This document shows positions 1-6,833 of a stretch of DNA of 7,944 nt, one piece after another (within the stretch, counting starts at the first letter, position 1; the number at the start of each line of letters is the position of its first letter). The position numbers were made by a program, and so were the translations under genes. The notes under the pieces are model-generated. The model was not told where the DNA came from. It worked only from the letters and a program-made list of their open reading frames with translations, and ran no database searches. Origin of the DNA: Gemmatimonadota bacterium (lineage in GTDB: Bacteria > Gemmatimonadota > Gemmatimonadetes > Gemmatimonadales > GWC2-71-9); NCBI GenBank assembly GCA_003220955.1, contig QHTW01000059.1, positions 3,006 to 10,949 on the forward strand. The letters are read 5' to 3'.

Positions 1-783
1 CTCCAGGTCGTACCAGCGGCCGAGCTGCGCGCTCACGCCGCTGAGCGGCGCCTCGTGAAACCACAGCACGCCGCGAGTCCACGACACGTACCGCGCCACG
101 GGGATGCCGCGCGTCCGGGTCACCGTGCCCCCGGCGTCGATCACGCCGCGATCGCGCGGGTGCAGTGTCAGCGGCGACGCGGTGCCGGTGCGTGCCGCGG
201 GACGCAGCACGACGCGACCTTCAGCCACTACGACCTGAAGGTGCTCCTCCCGGTAGGCGCGCACGTCAAATTGGGTACCGAGGTCTTCGGTGGTGCCGCG
301 CGCCGTTTGGACCACGAAGGGTCGCGTAGCATCGTGCCGCACGACGAAATACGCTTCTCCCTCCAGCTCGACGGCGCGCTCACGCACGCCGTACTCGCGC
401 GGCAGGCGCAGCCGCGAGTCGACGCTCAGCAGGACGCTCGTGCCGTCCAGTAAGGTGAGTTGCGATCGTTGCCCCGGCAGGGTGACGTACTCACGGAACG
501 GAGGGAGCGGCGGCCGGCGCCAGACGACGACGCTGCCGGTGACGAGCACGATCGTCGCCGCGATCCACGTCCACGCGGGCGGGATTCCCAAGCGGGACAG
601 CGCGGGGAATCGGGCGCGCCGCAGACGCTCGCGGGCGCGCGCGAGGTCCCAGGAGCGCCGGTCGAGGAGCGCGACCCGTCTTGGGTCGGCGGTGATCCAG
701 GCCTGGACGGCGGCCGCTTCATCGGGAGCGCAATCGCCCTCGAGGTAGCGGAGAATGTCCGACTCATCAAACGCGTCGCGCAT
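1..783 (-). CDS. FecR-family anti-sigma regulator, 3' end cut by window edge
   Basis: The visible 261 residues run without a stop to the window edge. The N-terminal cytoplasmic part (about 1-65) contains the helical start typical of FecR-like anti-sigma proteins (DILRYLEGD at 9-17, then AAAVQAWITADP). A single membrane segment lies at about 69-88 (WTWIAATIVLVTGSVVVW), followed by a periplasmic FecR domain at about 95-195 with the usual pattern: LLDGTSVLLS at 111-120, EGEAYFVV at 141-148, LGTQFDVRAY at 168-177 and VVVAEGRV at 184-191. In the family this protein holds its sigma factor inactive at the inner membrane and receives a signal from an outer-membrane TonB-dependent receptor. The sigma gene lies just upstream on the same strand, which fits. 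The ATG at 783 is chosen because a GGACAGG ribosome site sits 8 nt upstream and the sequence before it in this frame does not resemble the family. A partner receptor is expected to the left of the window but is not seen. Confidence 0.93.
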   Translation of the reverse strand, partial: MRDAFDESDILRYLEGDCAPDEAAAVQAWITADPRRVALLDRRSWDLARARERLRRARFPALSRLGIPPAWTWIAATIVLVTGSVVVWRRPPLPPFREYVTLPGQRSQLTLLDGTSVLLSVDSRLRLPREYGVRERAVELEGEAYFVVRHDATRPFVVQTARGTTEDLGTQFDVRAYREEHLQVVVAEGRVVLRPAARTGTASPLTLHPRDRGVIDAGGTVTRTRGIPVARYVSWTRGVLWFHEAPLSGVSAQLGRWYDLE

Positions 784-791
784 GGGGGTTG

Positions 792-798
792 CCTGTCC
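792..798 (-). promoter_or_regulatory. Ribosome binding site of the FecR gene
   Basis: GGACAGG on the minus strand, 8 nt before the ATG at 783. It lies between the out-of-frame TAG at 808-806, which I take as the original sigma stop, and the fecR start. It supports 783 as the true start and makes a 22-nt sigma-fecR spacer plausible. Confidence 0.5.
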
Positions 799-805
799 AG
801 AACCC

Positions 806-1358
806 CTAAACCGGCCGGAAGTATGAAGGCCAGGCTCTCCTTGAGTCGCACCGTGGCGCGCCACATCTGCGACTTCACGGTGCCGAGCGACACACCGGTG
901 CGCGCGGCGATCTCCTGGTAGCTCAACTGGTCGCGGCGGCGTAATAGGAAGATTTCGCGGCAGCGCTCCGGAAGCGCGGCGATCGCCTCGTCCACCGCCG
1001 CGCGGAGCTCACGCCGGCAGTAGAGATCCTCCGGCGTCTCCGCGGCGGGCGGCTCTTCACGACGGGCGCGCTCGATCCAGGCGGTGACGACGTGCCGGTG
1101 GCGTAGGTATTTGAGGGCGCGGTTGCGCACCGCCACACACAGGTACGCGCGGTTGAGGCGCAGCTCGTCGCGTGGTCCGCGAGTGTTCCAGAGATGCAGA
1201 AACAGATCCTGGACCAGGTCTTCCGCCGCATCCGCCGACCCAACGAGCCGGAGGACGTACTCGCATAGATCGACGTAGCATGTTTCGAATGCCGATTCCC
1301 AGGTGCGGGACCGGCCGAAGGAACGGCGGGCGTTGGGAGACGGCTCCCAGATCGGCAT
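806..1358 (-). CDS. ECF sigma-70 factor (FecI-like), probable frameshift at its 3' end
   Basis: About 180 residues from the ATG at 1358 match an extracytoplasmic-function sigma factor, which directs RNA polymerase to a small regulon. Sigma region 2 spans about 21-90, with the core-binding stretch AEDLVQDLFLHLW at 45-57 and NRALKYLRHR at 79-88. Region 4 spans about 119-175, with LPERCREIFLLRRRDQLSYQ at 129-148 and the recognition helix-turn-helix around GVSLGTVKSQMWRA at 155-168. The next gene is a FecR regulator, the usual partner. As written, the frame does not stop after region 4 but continues to 426, 357 nt into fecR, adding a low-complexity arginine/serine/proline tail. A TAG at 808-806 in the next frame would end the protein as LKESLA plus about five residues, with fecR following 22 nt later. 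I therefore place the end at 806 and assume one extra base at about 820-835. The literal open frame is 426-1358. The start has no strong ribosome site, and the upstream in-frame sequence does not look like the family. Confidence 0.82.
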
Positions 1359-1428
1359 TTGGCGACAGGGACGAGTGTGTAGCGCGCGTGCGACAGTCGG
1401 GACGCGCTCGACACTCCGTTTTACCCCG

Positions 1429-1470
1429 CGCCGTTGGGATCGGCTCTCTTGTAACGCCGATGGGACCGGC
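1429..1470. repeat. Two-copy imperfect direct repeat with internal dyads, candidate operator
   Basis: The 16-mers CGCCGTTGGGATCGGC (1429-1444) and CGCCGATGGGACCGGC (1455-1470) agree at 14 of 16 positions and start 26 bp apart, about two and a half helical turns. Each contains the dyad GCCG-N7-CGGC around a shared TGGGA core; the second copy extends to CGCCG-N7-CGGCG ending at 1471. Placement between divergent genes suggests a binding site for a dimeric regulator, but short GC dyads can arise by chance in GC-rich DNA, so function is inferred only. Confidence 0.4.
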
Positions 1471-1540
1471 GAGGTGAGGTTTGGGTGACGCAGTGACGGC
1501 AGGGCTCGCACCGCGGGTATCGGGAGTGGCGTCAAAGCGA

Positions 1541-1547
1541 AAGGAAG
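1541..1547 (+). promoter_or_regulatory. Ribosome binding site that sets the lipoprotein start
   Basis: AAGGAAG lies 5 nt before the ATG at 1553 (AAGGA core with a 7-nt spacer). It decides for the start at 1553, directly before a signal peptide, over the longer in-frame alternative beginning at 1481. Confidence 0.7.
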
Positions 1548-1552
1548 AGACA

Positions 1553-2125
1553 ATGCGAACGCTAGAAACGATCCCGACGCTGGCCATCGTGCTGCTCGCG
1601 GCGGGCTGCGGTGCGGACGCGCCGACCGACCCGCCCCCCCACCCGACTTTCGGACATCTCGTCGCGCGGGACTCGCTTACCATGGTGGACGGCTCGACGC
1701 TGCCCTGTTGCGCGGACTCGTCCGGGGGCCACGAGGTCAGCTTAACGGGCGGCACGCTCAAGTTCTACGGTCCGGCGAACTACACCGATACCGTCTTCAC
1801 ACCGGCCGGCCCAATGGCCCGGGAATGCGTGCAGGGGGTCCCCAACGGCGCGCACATAGCGATCAACGGTCTCGTGACCCTGCCGGACGGCACCTCATAT
1901 CTGATCTTCGGGTGCTCGGCGGGGACCTATGCGCTCGTCGTCACGCGGCAGCCTTTCGTCGTGGAGGACACGGTGTCCGAGGGAGCGTATTCCTGGAAGC
2001 GGGACACCCTCACCCTCGTGGACTCGGGCGATCCGCGGCGCTTCCACACGTCCCTGGCGGGCGCGATGGTCACGGTGTCGGCTCCGGATCACCAGTACGT
2101 GTTCGAGGCGGTGCGGCGGTACTGA
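1553..2125 (+). CDS. Predicted lipoprotein of unknown function, lipocalin-like beta-barrel pattern
   Basis: This 190-residue protein begins with a lipoprotein signal peptide ending in the lipobox LAAGC, so Cys19 should be lipidated and the protein anchored at the periplasmic or outer-membrane face. A short proline-rich linker follows (about 24-32). The rest is predicted beta-rich: LTMVDGSTLPCC at 42-53, GGTLKFYGPANYTDT at 66-80, GLVTLPDGTSYLIFGC at 106-121, GAYSWKRDTLTLVD at 144-157 and a C-terminal QYVFEAVRRY. This rhythm (VDGxxLP, xGxL, YTDT, GxYxxxxxxLTL, final YVF) recalls small lipocalin-like lipoproteins I associate with Gemmatimonadota; that is pattern recognition, not a database match. 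Four further cysteines (52, 53, 92, 121) could form disulfides. It is divergent from the sigma factor and convergent with the ABC ATPase gene, whose literal 3' end overlaps it by 56 nt. A run of seven C at 1634-1640 does not break the frame. No function can be named. Confidence 0.82.
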   Translation: MRTLETIPTLAIVLLAAGCGADAPTDPPPHPTFGHLVARDSLTMVDGSTLPCCADSSGGHEVSLTGGTLKFYGPANYTDTVFTPAGPMARECVQGVPNGAHIAINGLVTLPDGTSYLIFGCSAGTYALVVTRQPFVVEDTVSEGAYSWKRDTLTLVDSGDPRRFHTSLAGAMVTVSAPDHQYVFEAVRRY

Positions 2126-3479
2126 ACGCCCGGTTTTGTTCTGACACCGCTTTGGTTTGCGCGGACCGCCGTCGCTCATAGGTCGAGATCGTACCACTGG
2201 TCTCGTCATAGGCGAACAGCTCGCCGAAACGTGCCCAGCCGACGAACGTCTCGAACACCTTCTCGTAGTTTTCCTGCGGCATCCGCAGCACGATCGTCTC
2301 CAGCACGAAGTCGCGGTCGATCACATGTTTCCGCTGCTTCCGGAGCACGGCCGCAATCTCGCTGAACAGCGATAACTTGAGCAGCTGCGCCCGCCAAATG
2401 GCTTTGCGTTCCTCCGGGTCTGCCTGCACGAACCGCCGGCCGTCCGGCTCGAGCAGCACTGCGCTCTTGGGCGTATCTACGAAATTCAGCATCTCGGCCG
2501 CCTTCACGATGGTGATGAGCTGGCCGAACTCATGATTGGTTTGCGTCGCGATGCGGAACACGTCGCCCTTGCCCCCCCGCGCGTCCAGATACTCCAGTAA
2601 TCCGACGATCTCGCCGGGAGAGACGTGCGGGAGCGGCTGGCCGAAGCCCGCGTCTGCGGATGCGGCGGCCGGAGCGACGTCCGGCAATTCGCTGCCGGTG
2701 ATCACGCCGTGAAGCTGATTGATCAGGGCGACGCATTCGAGGGACTGGTAGTCGCGCGGTCTGGCGAGGTCATCGTGCAGGATCGTGCGGATGCGCGCCG
2801 GGTTGTTCCCGCCCAACACCACGATGCGATCCGCCATGAACGCGACTTCGCGAATGTCGTGGCTCACCATGAGAATGGACGACGGATTGCGCTCCTTCCG
2901 GCTCCAAATATCGAGCACCTCCGCGCGCAAGCTTTCCGCGGTCAGCGCGTCCACCTGGCTGAAGGGCTCGTCCATGAAGAGGATTTCCGGGTCCACGACC
3001 AGCGCGCGCGCCATGCCGACGCGCTGCTTCATGCCGCCCGACAGCTCGCGTGGGTACGCGTCCTCGAACCCGCCGAGGCCCACCCGCGCGATGACCTGAT
3101 CGGCGCGCTCGAGCGCGTCGGGCTTCGGCACGCCACGGACCTCGAGCACCGTCTCCACATTCTGGCGCACCGTCAGCCACGGATACAGCGCGAAGCTCTG
3201 AAACACGATCGCCACGCCGGGGTTCAAGCCGACGAGCGGCTGGCCGTGATACAGCACTTCGCCCTGAGTCGGTTTGATTAGACCGGCCAGGATGCGCAAC
3301 ACGGTCGACTTCCCGGAGCCCGACGGGCCGAGCAGCGCCACGACTTCGTTGCGGGCGACCGCGACCGAGATGTTCTCGAGCACGCGAAGCGGCTTGCCGT
3401 TGGGCAGTATGAAGTCGTGCGACACGTGTCGCGCTTCACACAACACCTCGCGCGCTTCCGGCGCCTTCTTGGGGGTCAT
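2070..3479 (-). CDS. ABC transporter ATP-binding protein, NitT/TauT type with C-terminal AAA-associated domain
   Basis: The protein (469 residues) should power an inner-membrane importer by ATP hydrolysis. The nucleotide-binding domain fills about 12-250: Walker A GPSGSGKST at 51-59, Q-loop Gln94 (VFQSFALYPW), signature LSGGMKQR at 146-153, Walker B ILFMDEP at 166-172, D-loop region SQVDALT at 174-180 and switch His207 (MVSHD). After a short alanine-rich linker (about 268-283), residues 285-435 match the C-terminal AAA-associated domain (PF09821 type) found on a subset of nitrate/sulfonate/bicarbonate-family ATPases. The start follows the permease stop by one nucleotide, so the two are a translationally coupled pair. 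The last 35-40 residues, after TSGTISTYE, are basic, low in complexity and overlap the convergent lipoprotein gene by 56 nt. A stop in a neighbouring frame at 2178-2176 would give a more usual length, so a further small indel is possible. The substrate is unknown; no substrate-binding protein is visible nearby. Confidence 0.93.
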   Translation of the reverse strand: MTPKKAPEAREVLCEARHVSHDFILPNGKPLRVLENISVAVARNEVVALLGPSGSGKSTVLRILAGLIKPTQGEVLYHGQPLVGLNPGVAIVFQSFALYPWLTVRQNVETVLEVRGVPKPDALERADQVIARVGLGGFEDAYPRELSGGMKQRVGMARALVVDPEILFMDEPFSQVDALTAESLRAEVLDIWSRKERNPSSILMVSHDIREVAFMADRIVVLGGNNPARIRTILHDDLARPRDYQSLECVALINQLHGVITGSELPDVAPAAASADAGFGQPLPHVSPGEIVGLLEYLDARGGKGDVFRIATQTNHEFGQLITIVKAAEMLNFVDTPKSAVLLEPDGRRFVQADPEERKAIWRAQLLKLSLFSEIAAVLRKQRKHVIDRDFVLETIVLRMPQENYEKVFETFVGWARFGELFAYDETSGTISTYERRRSAQTKAVSEQNRAFSTAAPPRTRTGDPEPTP

Positions 3480-3480
3480 G

Positions 3481-5263
3481 TCATTTGCTCAGCGAAAAAC
3501 GTTGTTCGGCCATGCGGTAGCACCAGCGCCAGACCGTGCGATTGAAGGCGACGACGAGCACCGACATCACGAGGATCGCCGCGGCGAGGCGCGGGAAGTC
3601 GGCGCTCGCGGCCGCACTGCTGATCTGCGCGCCCAACCCTGCTGTCTCGAGCGTCTGTCCCTTGAACGTCACGTATTCCGCCACGATGCTCGCGTTCCAG
3701 GCGCCGCCGGCGGCGGTGACCCATCCCGTGACGAGATACGGAAACACGCCCGGGAAAATACAACGTGCGAAACCGCAGCCAGCCGGTGATCCCGTAGCTG
3801 CGCGCCGCCTCTTTGAGATCGGCCGGAATCGCCATGGCGCCGGCAATCACGTTGAACAGAATATACCACTGGGTGCCGAGCAACATCAGCACGATGCTGC
3901 CCCAGCCGAGCGAGACGCCGGCCAATTGCAGTCCGGCAATCACCAGCGGAAACAGCATCGGGGCGGGGAACGACGCAGCGACCTGGACGACCGGCTGCAG
4001 CAGGCGCGACAGGCGAGTCGACAGGCCGATCGCGATGCCGGCCGGCAGGGCCCACAGCGTGCCGATGGCGGTCGAGATCAAGACGCGGCCGAGGGTAAGC
4101 ACGCCGGCCCCGGCGGCACTTCCCCACGTCGCGCCGGGCACCAGGCGCAGCAGGCGCACGAGCTTCCAGCCACCCCACGCGAGCACCGCGATCAGGACGC
4201 CGAGCGCGAGCAAGGACAACAGCGCACCGCCCCGGGCCTCGAGAGGGGCGGGCGGGGCGGGGGGGGCGGGGGGAGCGGGGGCGGGAGCCGGGGATGGCGC
4301 CGGGATCCGGGGCGAGGGCGGGGGCGTCGCGGGACGTTGGAAGCGCTCGCGCAGCCGGCCGGCGAATTCCCGCAGGGCGCGTACGAGCCGCGAGCCGTGC
4401 AGCCAATCCAAAAACCAGGACGTCATCAGCACCTGGTCGCCGCCTTCTTCGACGCGGAACTTTTGCGCCCACACGACGACGGGGCGCCACAGCAGCTGGT
4501 CGAGCACGACGATCATGGTGGCCATCGCGACGATCGCCAGGATCATCGCGTCGCCGCGGCCCTGCTCGACGGCGACGCTCATGTACGAGCCGATGCCGGG
4601 CAGGCGGAAGTCGCGCTGCCCCAGCTGGAACGACTCGTTGATCATCAGGAAGAACCAGCCGCCCGCCATGCTCAGCATGCTGTTCCACACGAGCCCGATG
4701 GTCGCGAACGGCAGCTCGACCGTTCGCAGCCGCTGCCACCAGGACAATCGATAGACCGTGGCCACCTCGACCAGGTCGGCCGGAACCGAGCGCACGGAGT
4801 TGACGAAGCTGAACGTCATGTTCCACGCCTGGGCCGTGAAGATCATAATGACGGCGGCGAGCTCGAGTCCAACGTTGCTGTTCGGGAACAGCGCGACGAG
4901 CGCGAGCACGAGGCCGGGCATGAAGCCCAGCACGGGGATGCTTTGCAGGATGTCGAGCAACGGGAGCAGCAGGCGGCCGGCAATTCGGTCCTTCGCTGCC
5001 CAATAGCCGTACACCAGCGTGAAGGTGAGCGACAGCACGTACGCGAGTAGGCCGCGAAACAGCGAGAACATCGTATAGCGCGGCAGGGCTGCCGGCGACA
5101 AGTCGATGACGATGCTGGGCCGATGAACGCCCGTCAACTCACGCCCCAAATCGATGAATGTGAACAACAGCCCCGCCAGCCCGACGACGAGCAGCAGGTC
5201 CACCCACGGGAGGCGGCGCGCCCGCCCGATCTGGGCAACGGCTTCGCTCAATAGTCGTTGCAC
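3481..5263 (-). CDS. Two-domain ABC transporter permease (NitT/TauT-like), frameshifted near 3749-3758
   Basis: Two binding-protein-dependent permease domains are fused in one chain of about 593 residues. The N half has about six hydrophobic segments and an EAA loop (EVATVYRLSWWQRLRTVELP, about 166-185). A proline/alanine linker follows (about 311-340), then the C half with its own EAA loop (EAARSYGITGWLRF, about 485-498, ending LYFPG at about 505). Directly after that, the frame turns into arginine-rich nonsense and runs to 3476, while another frame continues the family sequence: FPGVFPYLVTGWVTAAGGAW, then NASIVAEYV, a GLGAQI stretch, a hydrophobic segment and a final AEQRFSLSK ending at 3481. 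One extra base within the run at 3749-3758 (C3 G3 A4 on plus) explains this. It is either a sequencing error or a true lesion removing the last membrane segments. The GTG at 5263 is preferred because a GGTGGGG stretch lies 10 nt upstream; TTG at 5290 or 5251 are alternatives. The ATPase gene follows after 1 nt. The substrate is unknown. Confidence 0.87.
4245..4293 (+). repeat. G-rich low-complexity tract, G-quadruplex-type, encoding the permease linker
   Basis: The plus strand here is almost entirely runs of three to eight G separated by single C or A/C/G spacers, with well over four G-runs of three or more, which meets the usual quadruplex pattern. It is the template strand of the permease gene. 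On the coding strand it gives the APAPAPPAPPAPPAP linker between the two permease domains. The reading frame is intact across it. Confidence 0.7.
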
Positions 5264-5287
5264 GCGAGAATGACCCCACCATGGAGG

Positions 5288-5330
5288 CAAAAGAAACAGC
5301 GCCCGGGATCACTCCCGGGCGCTGCTGTTT
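5288..5330 (-). terminator. Intrinsic terminator of the SusC/SusD operon
   Basis: A perfect 12-bp stem, CAGCGCCCGGGA (5297-5308) with TCCCGGGCGCTG (5313-5324), closes on a 4-nt loop. Read on the minus strand it is preceded by AAACAG and followed by TTTCTTTTG, the expected T-rich run. It begins about 13 nt after the susD-like stop. The T-run is on the minus-strand side, so it acts for transcripts from SusD; the plus side (GCTGCTGTTT) has only a weak T-run. Confidence 0.88.
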
Positions 5331-5342
5331 GGCAGCCTACGA

Positions 5343-6779
5343 TTACGGCAGCGCGTTGCCCGGGCAGCTCAGCGGCGGCGCAGCCCCAACCCGGGCCCGC
5401 GCGTCGCACTCCTGGTTGGGCAGGACGCTGGCGACGGCGACTGTGAAGCCCTGCGTCATGTCCTGTGGCAACGTGCCGAGGGCGGCCAGTCGGCCAAAGC
5501 GGCGATAATCCGGCCAACGATGGCCTTCCTGATAGAGCGACAGCGTCCGCTGGAGCAACAGCTCAGTCACGAAGTCCGCATTGTTCGCGGGAGCGGCAAA
5601 TGCGACTGCCGCGGTGCCTCCGTTGGTGGCGCCGGATTGCGCCCGCACCGCGGCCAAATCGGCAATGGCACCTGCCTGATTCCCCGTGAACCACTCTGCC
5701 TCCGCTCGAAGCAGCACGAGCTCTTCGTTGCGGATAATCGGAATCGACGTGATGGTCGATCCATACGTGCAGGGACGATGCGAAGAGCTTACGCCCACTT
5801 CCGACCGAGGGTTAGACGCCGGGCACCCGGTGGAAATCTTGCGGCGATAGCGATCGTCCGTCGCGACGCCGGCAATCGAGTCGATCAGTGGGTGCACGTA
5901 CTCATCACTGCCCACCGACCCCGTGAACGCGACAGTGTTCGGCGCGTCGCCCGCGGCGGTGGAATAGATCGTGTAAGTGCCGTTGTCGCGATTCGTCGAG
6001 TCGAAAGCGGCGGTGGTCGATACCCACGTGCCGCCAAGCGCGGTCAAGGCCGCGGCATAGCACGTCGCGCAGCCAAGGGAACCGCGCTTGGCCGCCACGC
6101 GCGCCTTGATGGCGCGGTTGAACTGCGTAAACCCGGCCGGCGTGCTCGCCACGCCTACGCCGAACCCACTGTAGATCGGGAAATAGAACGTGGTGCCGGC
6201 CGCCGCCAGATCCGTCTGGGCCTCATCGAGCTTGGCGGAGATCCACGAGTACACTGAGTCCTGACTGACCACGGGATTTACCGCATTGACGTCGTCAGTC
6301 ATGTCGACCACCGCGCCAATCGTGCCGCGGGCCTCGATGACGTGCAGCAGGTCGAGGGCGATGATCGTCTTCAACACCCCCAGGGCCCCACGTTTCTCGG
6401 CGTCGGTGAGGGCCGACGTGGCGTTGATAATCGCCATCGCCGCGTAGGCGTTGCGGTAATTACCATACCGCCCCGCCCACTGCGTCCCGGCGTCGAACGA
6501 GTTGTTCTGACGCCAGTCTTTCAACGGGCCCGTGATGAAGCGCCCGTCGGTGATGAACATGTAATACGTCTCGCGGCCAAAACTGCCGAAGGCGCGGATC
6601 TGATCGGTCCGATTGACGCGATACGTCGACAGTACCCCGACGATCATGCGGCTCGTCGCCGCGCGCGGGTTGGACAGCGCCCCGCCGAGCGTCGGGTTGT
6701 TCGGATTGGTCAGATCCAGTTTGCAGCCAGCCAGCGTGACGGCGGCCACCGTCGCGAGGCTCGCAAGAATGCGTCGCAT
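5343..6779 (-). CDS. SusD/RagB-family outer-membrane nutrient-binding lipoprotein
   Basis: The 478-residue product has a lipoprotein signal peptide (MRRILASLATVAAVTLAGC) with the lipidation cysteine at 19, followed by KLDLTNPNNPT, a usual SusD opening. The helical TPR-like scaffold covers much of 35-190. The C-terminal signature is clear: IPIIRNEELVLLRAEAEWF at 346-364, AIADLAAVRAQSG at 371-383 and FVTELLLQRTLSLYQEGHRW at 403-422, then DYRRFGRL. In the family this protein sits on the outer surface as the lid of a SusC transporter and captures sugars, peptides or other ligands. The partner gene ends 54 nt upstream on the same strand. The start at 6779 is set by AGAGGA 5 nt upstream and by the signal peptide; the in-frame ATG at 6830 would add 17 unrelated residues. 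Seven cysteines are present (19, 237, 240, 319, 337, 458, 472), including a CATC motif at 237-240, which could make disulfides. The ligand is not predictable. Confidence 0.95.
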   Translation of the reverse strand: MRRILASLATVAAVTLAGCKLDLTNPNNPTLGGALSNPRAATSRMIVGVLSTYRVNRTDQIRAFGSFGRETYYMFITDGRFITGPLKDWRQNNSFDAGTQWAGRYGNYRNAYAAMAIINATSALTDAEKRGALGVLKTIIALDLLHVIEARGTIGAVVDMTDDVNAVNPVVSQDSVYSWISAKLDEAQTDLAAAGTTFYFPIYSGFGVGVASTPAGFTQFNRAIKARVAAKRGSLGCATCYAAALTALGGTWVSTTAAFDSTNRDNGTYTIYSTAAGDAPNTVAFTGSVGSDEYVHPLIDSIAGVATDDRYRRKISTGCPASNPRSEVGVSSSHRPCTYGSTITSIPIIRNEELVLLRAEAEWFTGNQAGAIADLAAVRAQSGATNGGTAAVAFAAPANNADFVTELLLQRTLSLYQEGHRWPDYRRFGRLAALGTLPQDMTQGFTVAVASVLPNQECDARARVGAAPPLSCPGNALP

Positions 6780-6784
6780 AGTGG

Positions 6785-6790
6785 TCCTCT
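6785..6790 (-). promoter_or_regulatory. Ribosome binding site of the SusD-like gene
   Basis: AGAGGA on the minus strand, 5 nt before the ATG at 6779, fixes the start of the SusD-like gene at the signal peptide. Confidence 0.65.
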
Positions 6791-6833
6791 CGAGGACAGT
6801 GGGTTGAGATCCGTTAGGGTCGGGTCGCATGGC

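Larger units (their letters stand above)
1359..1552. promoter_or_regulatory. Divergent promoter region between sigma factor and lipoprotein genes
   Basis: This 194-nt region separates divergent genes and must hold both promoters if each is transcribed alone. I could not place a convincing -35/-10 pair for either direction. It does contain a repeated dyad element (1429-1470) and a short direct repeat, GTGACG at 1485-1490 and 1493-1498. Open frames crossing it (one from 1481 on plus, one from 1553 on minus) are upstream extensions of the flanking genes and look non-coding. Confidence 0.55.

Noticed and set aside
1481..1552. N-terminal extension of the lipoprotein from 1481
   Set aside because: It would place 24 unrelated residues ahead of a clear signal peptide; the ribosome site AAGGAAG before 1553 fixes the start there.
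1359..1553. N-terminal extension of the sigma factor to 1553
   Set aside because: The added 65 residues lack sigma-factor features and cross the divergent promoter region up to the start of the opposite gene.
2126..2175. Possible terminator between the lipoprotein and ATPase genes
   Set aside because: Only a 4-bp CGGT/ACCG pairing with a long loop was found and there is no proper T-run on either strand.
2625..3281. Plus-strand open frame of 218 codons opposite the ABC ATPase
   Set aside because: It mirrors the conserved Walker and signature regions of the ATPase; the composition is typical of an antisense shadow and no ribosome site stands out.
3481..3846. Separate small minus-strand gene of 121 codons at the permease end
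   Set aside because: Only its part from IFPGVFPY onward is protein-like, and this continues the permease. The preceding residues overlap the EAA region in the wrong frame, so it is the far side of a frameshift rather than a gene.
3536..5050. Long plus-strand open frame (504 codons) opposite the permease
   Set aside because: It is antisense to clear permease domains, its product is a mix of R, H, Q, A and D with no domain or signal, and long antisense frames are common in GC-rich genes.
5520..6257. Plus-strand open frame of 245 codons opposite the SusD-like gene
   Set aside because: It is antisense to a well-supported SusD gene, arginine-rich and without family features.
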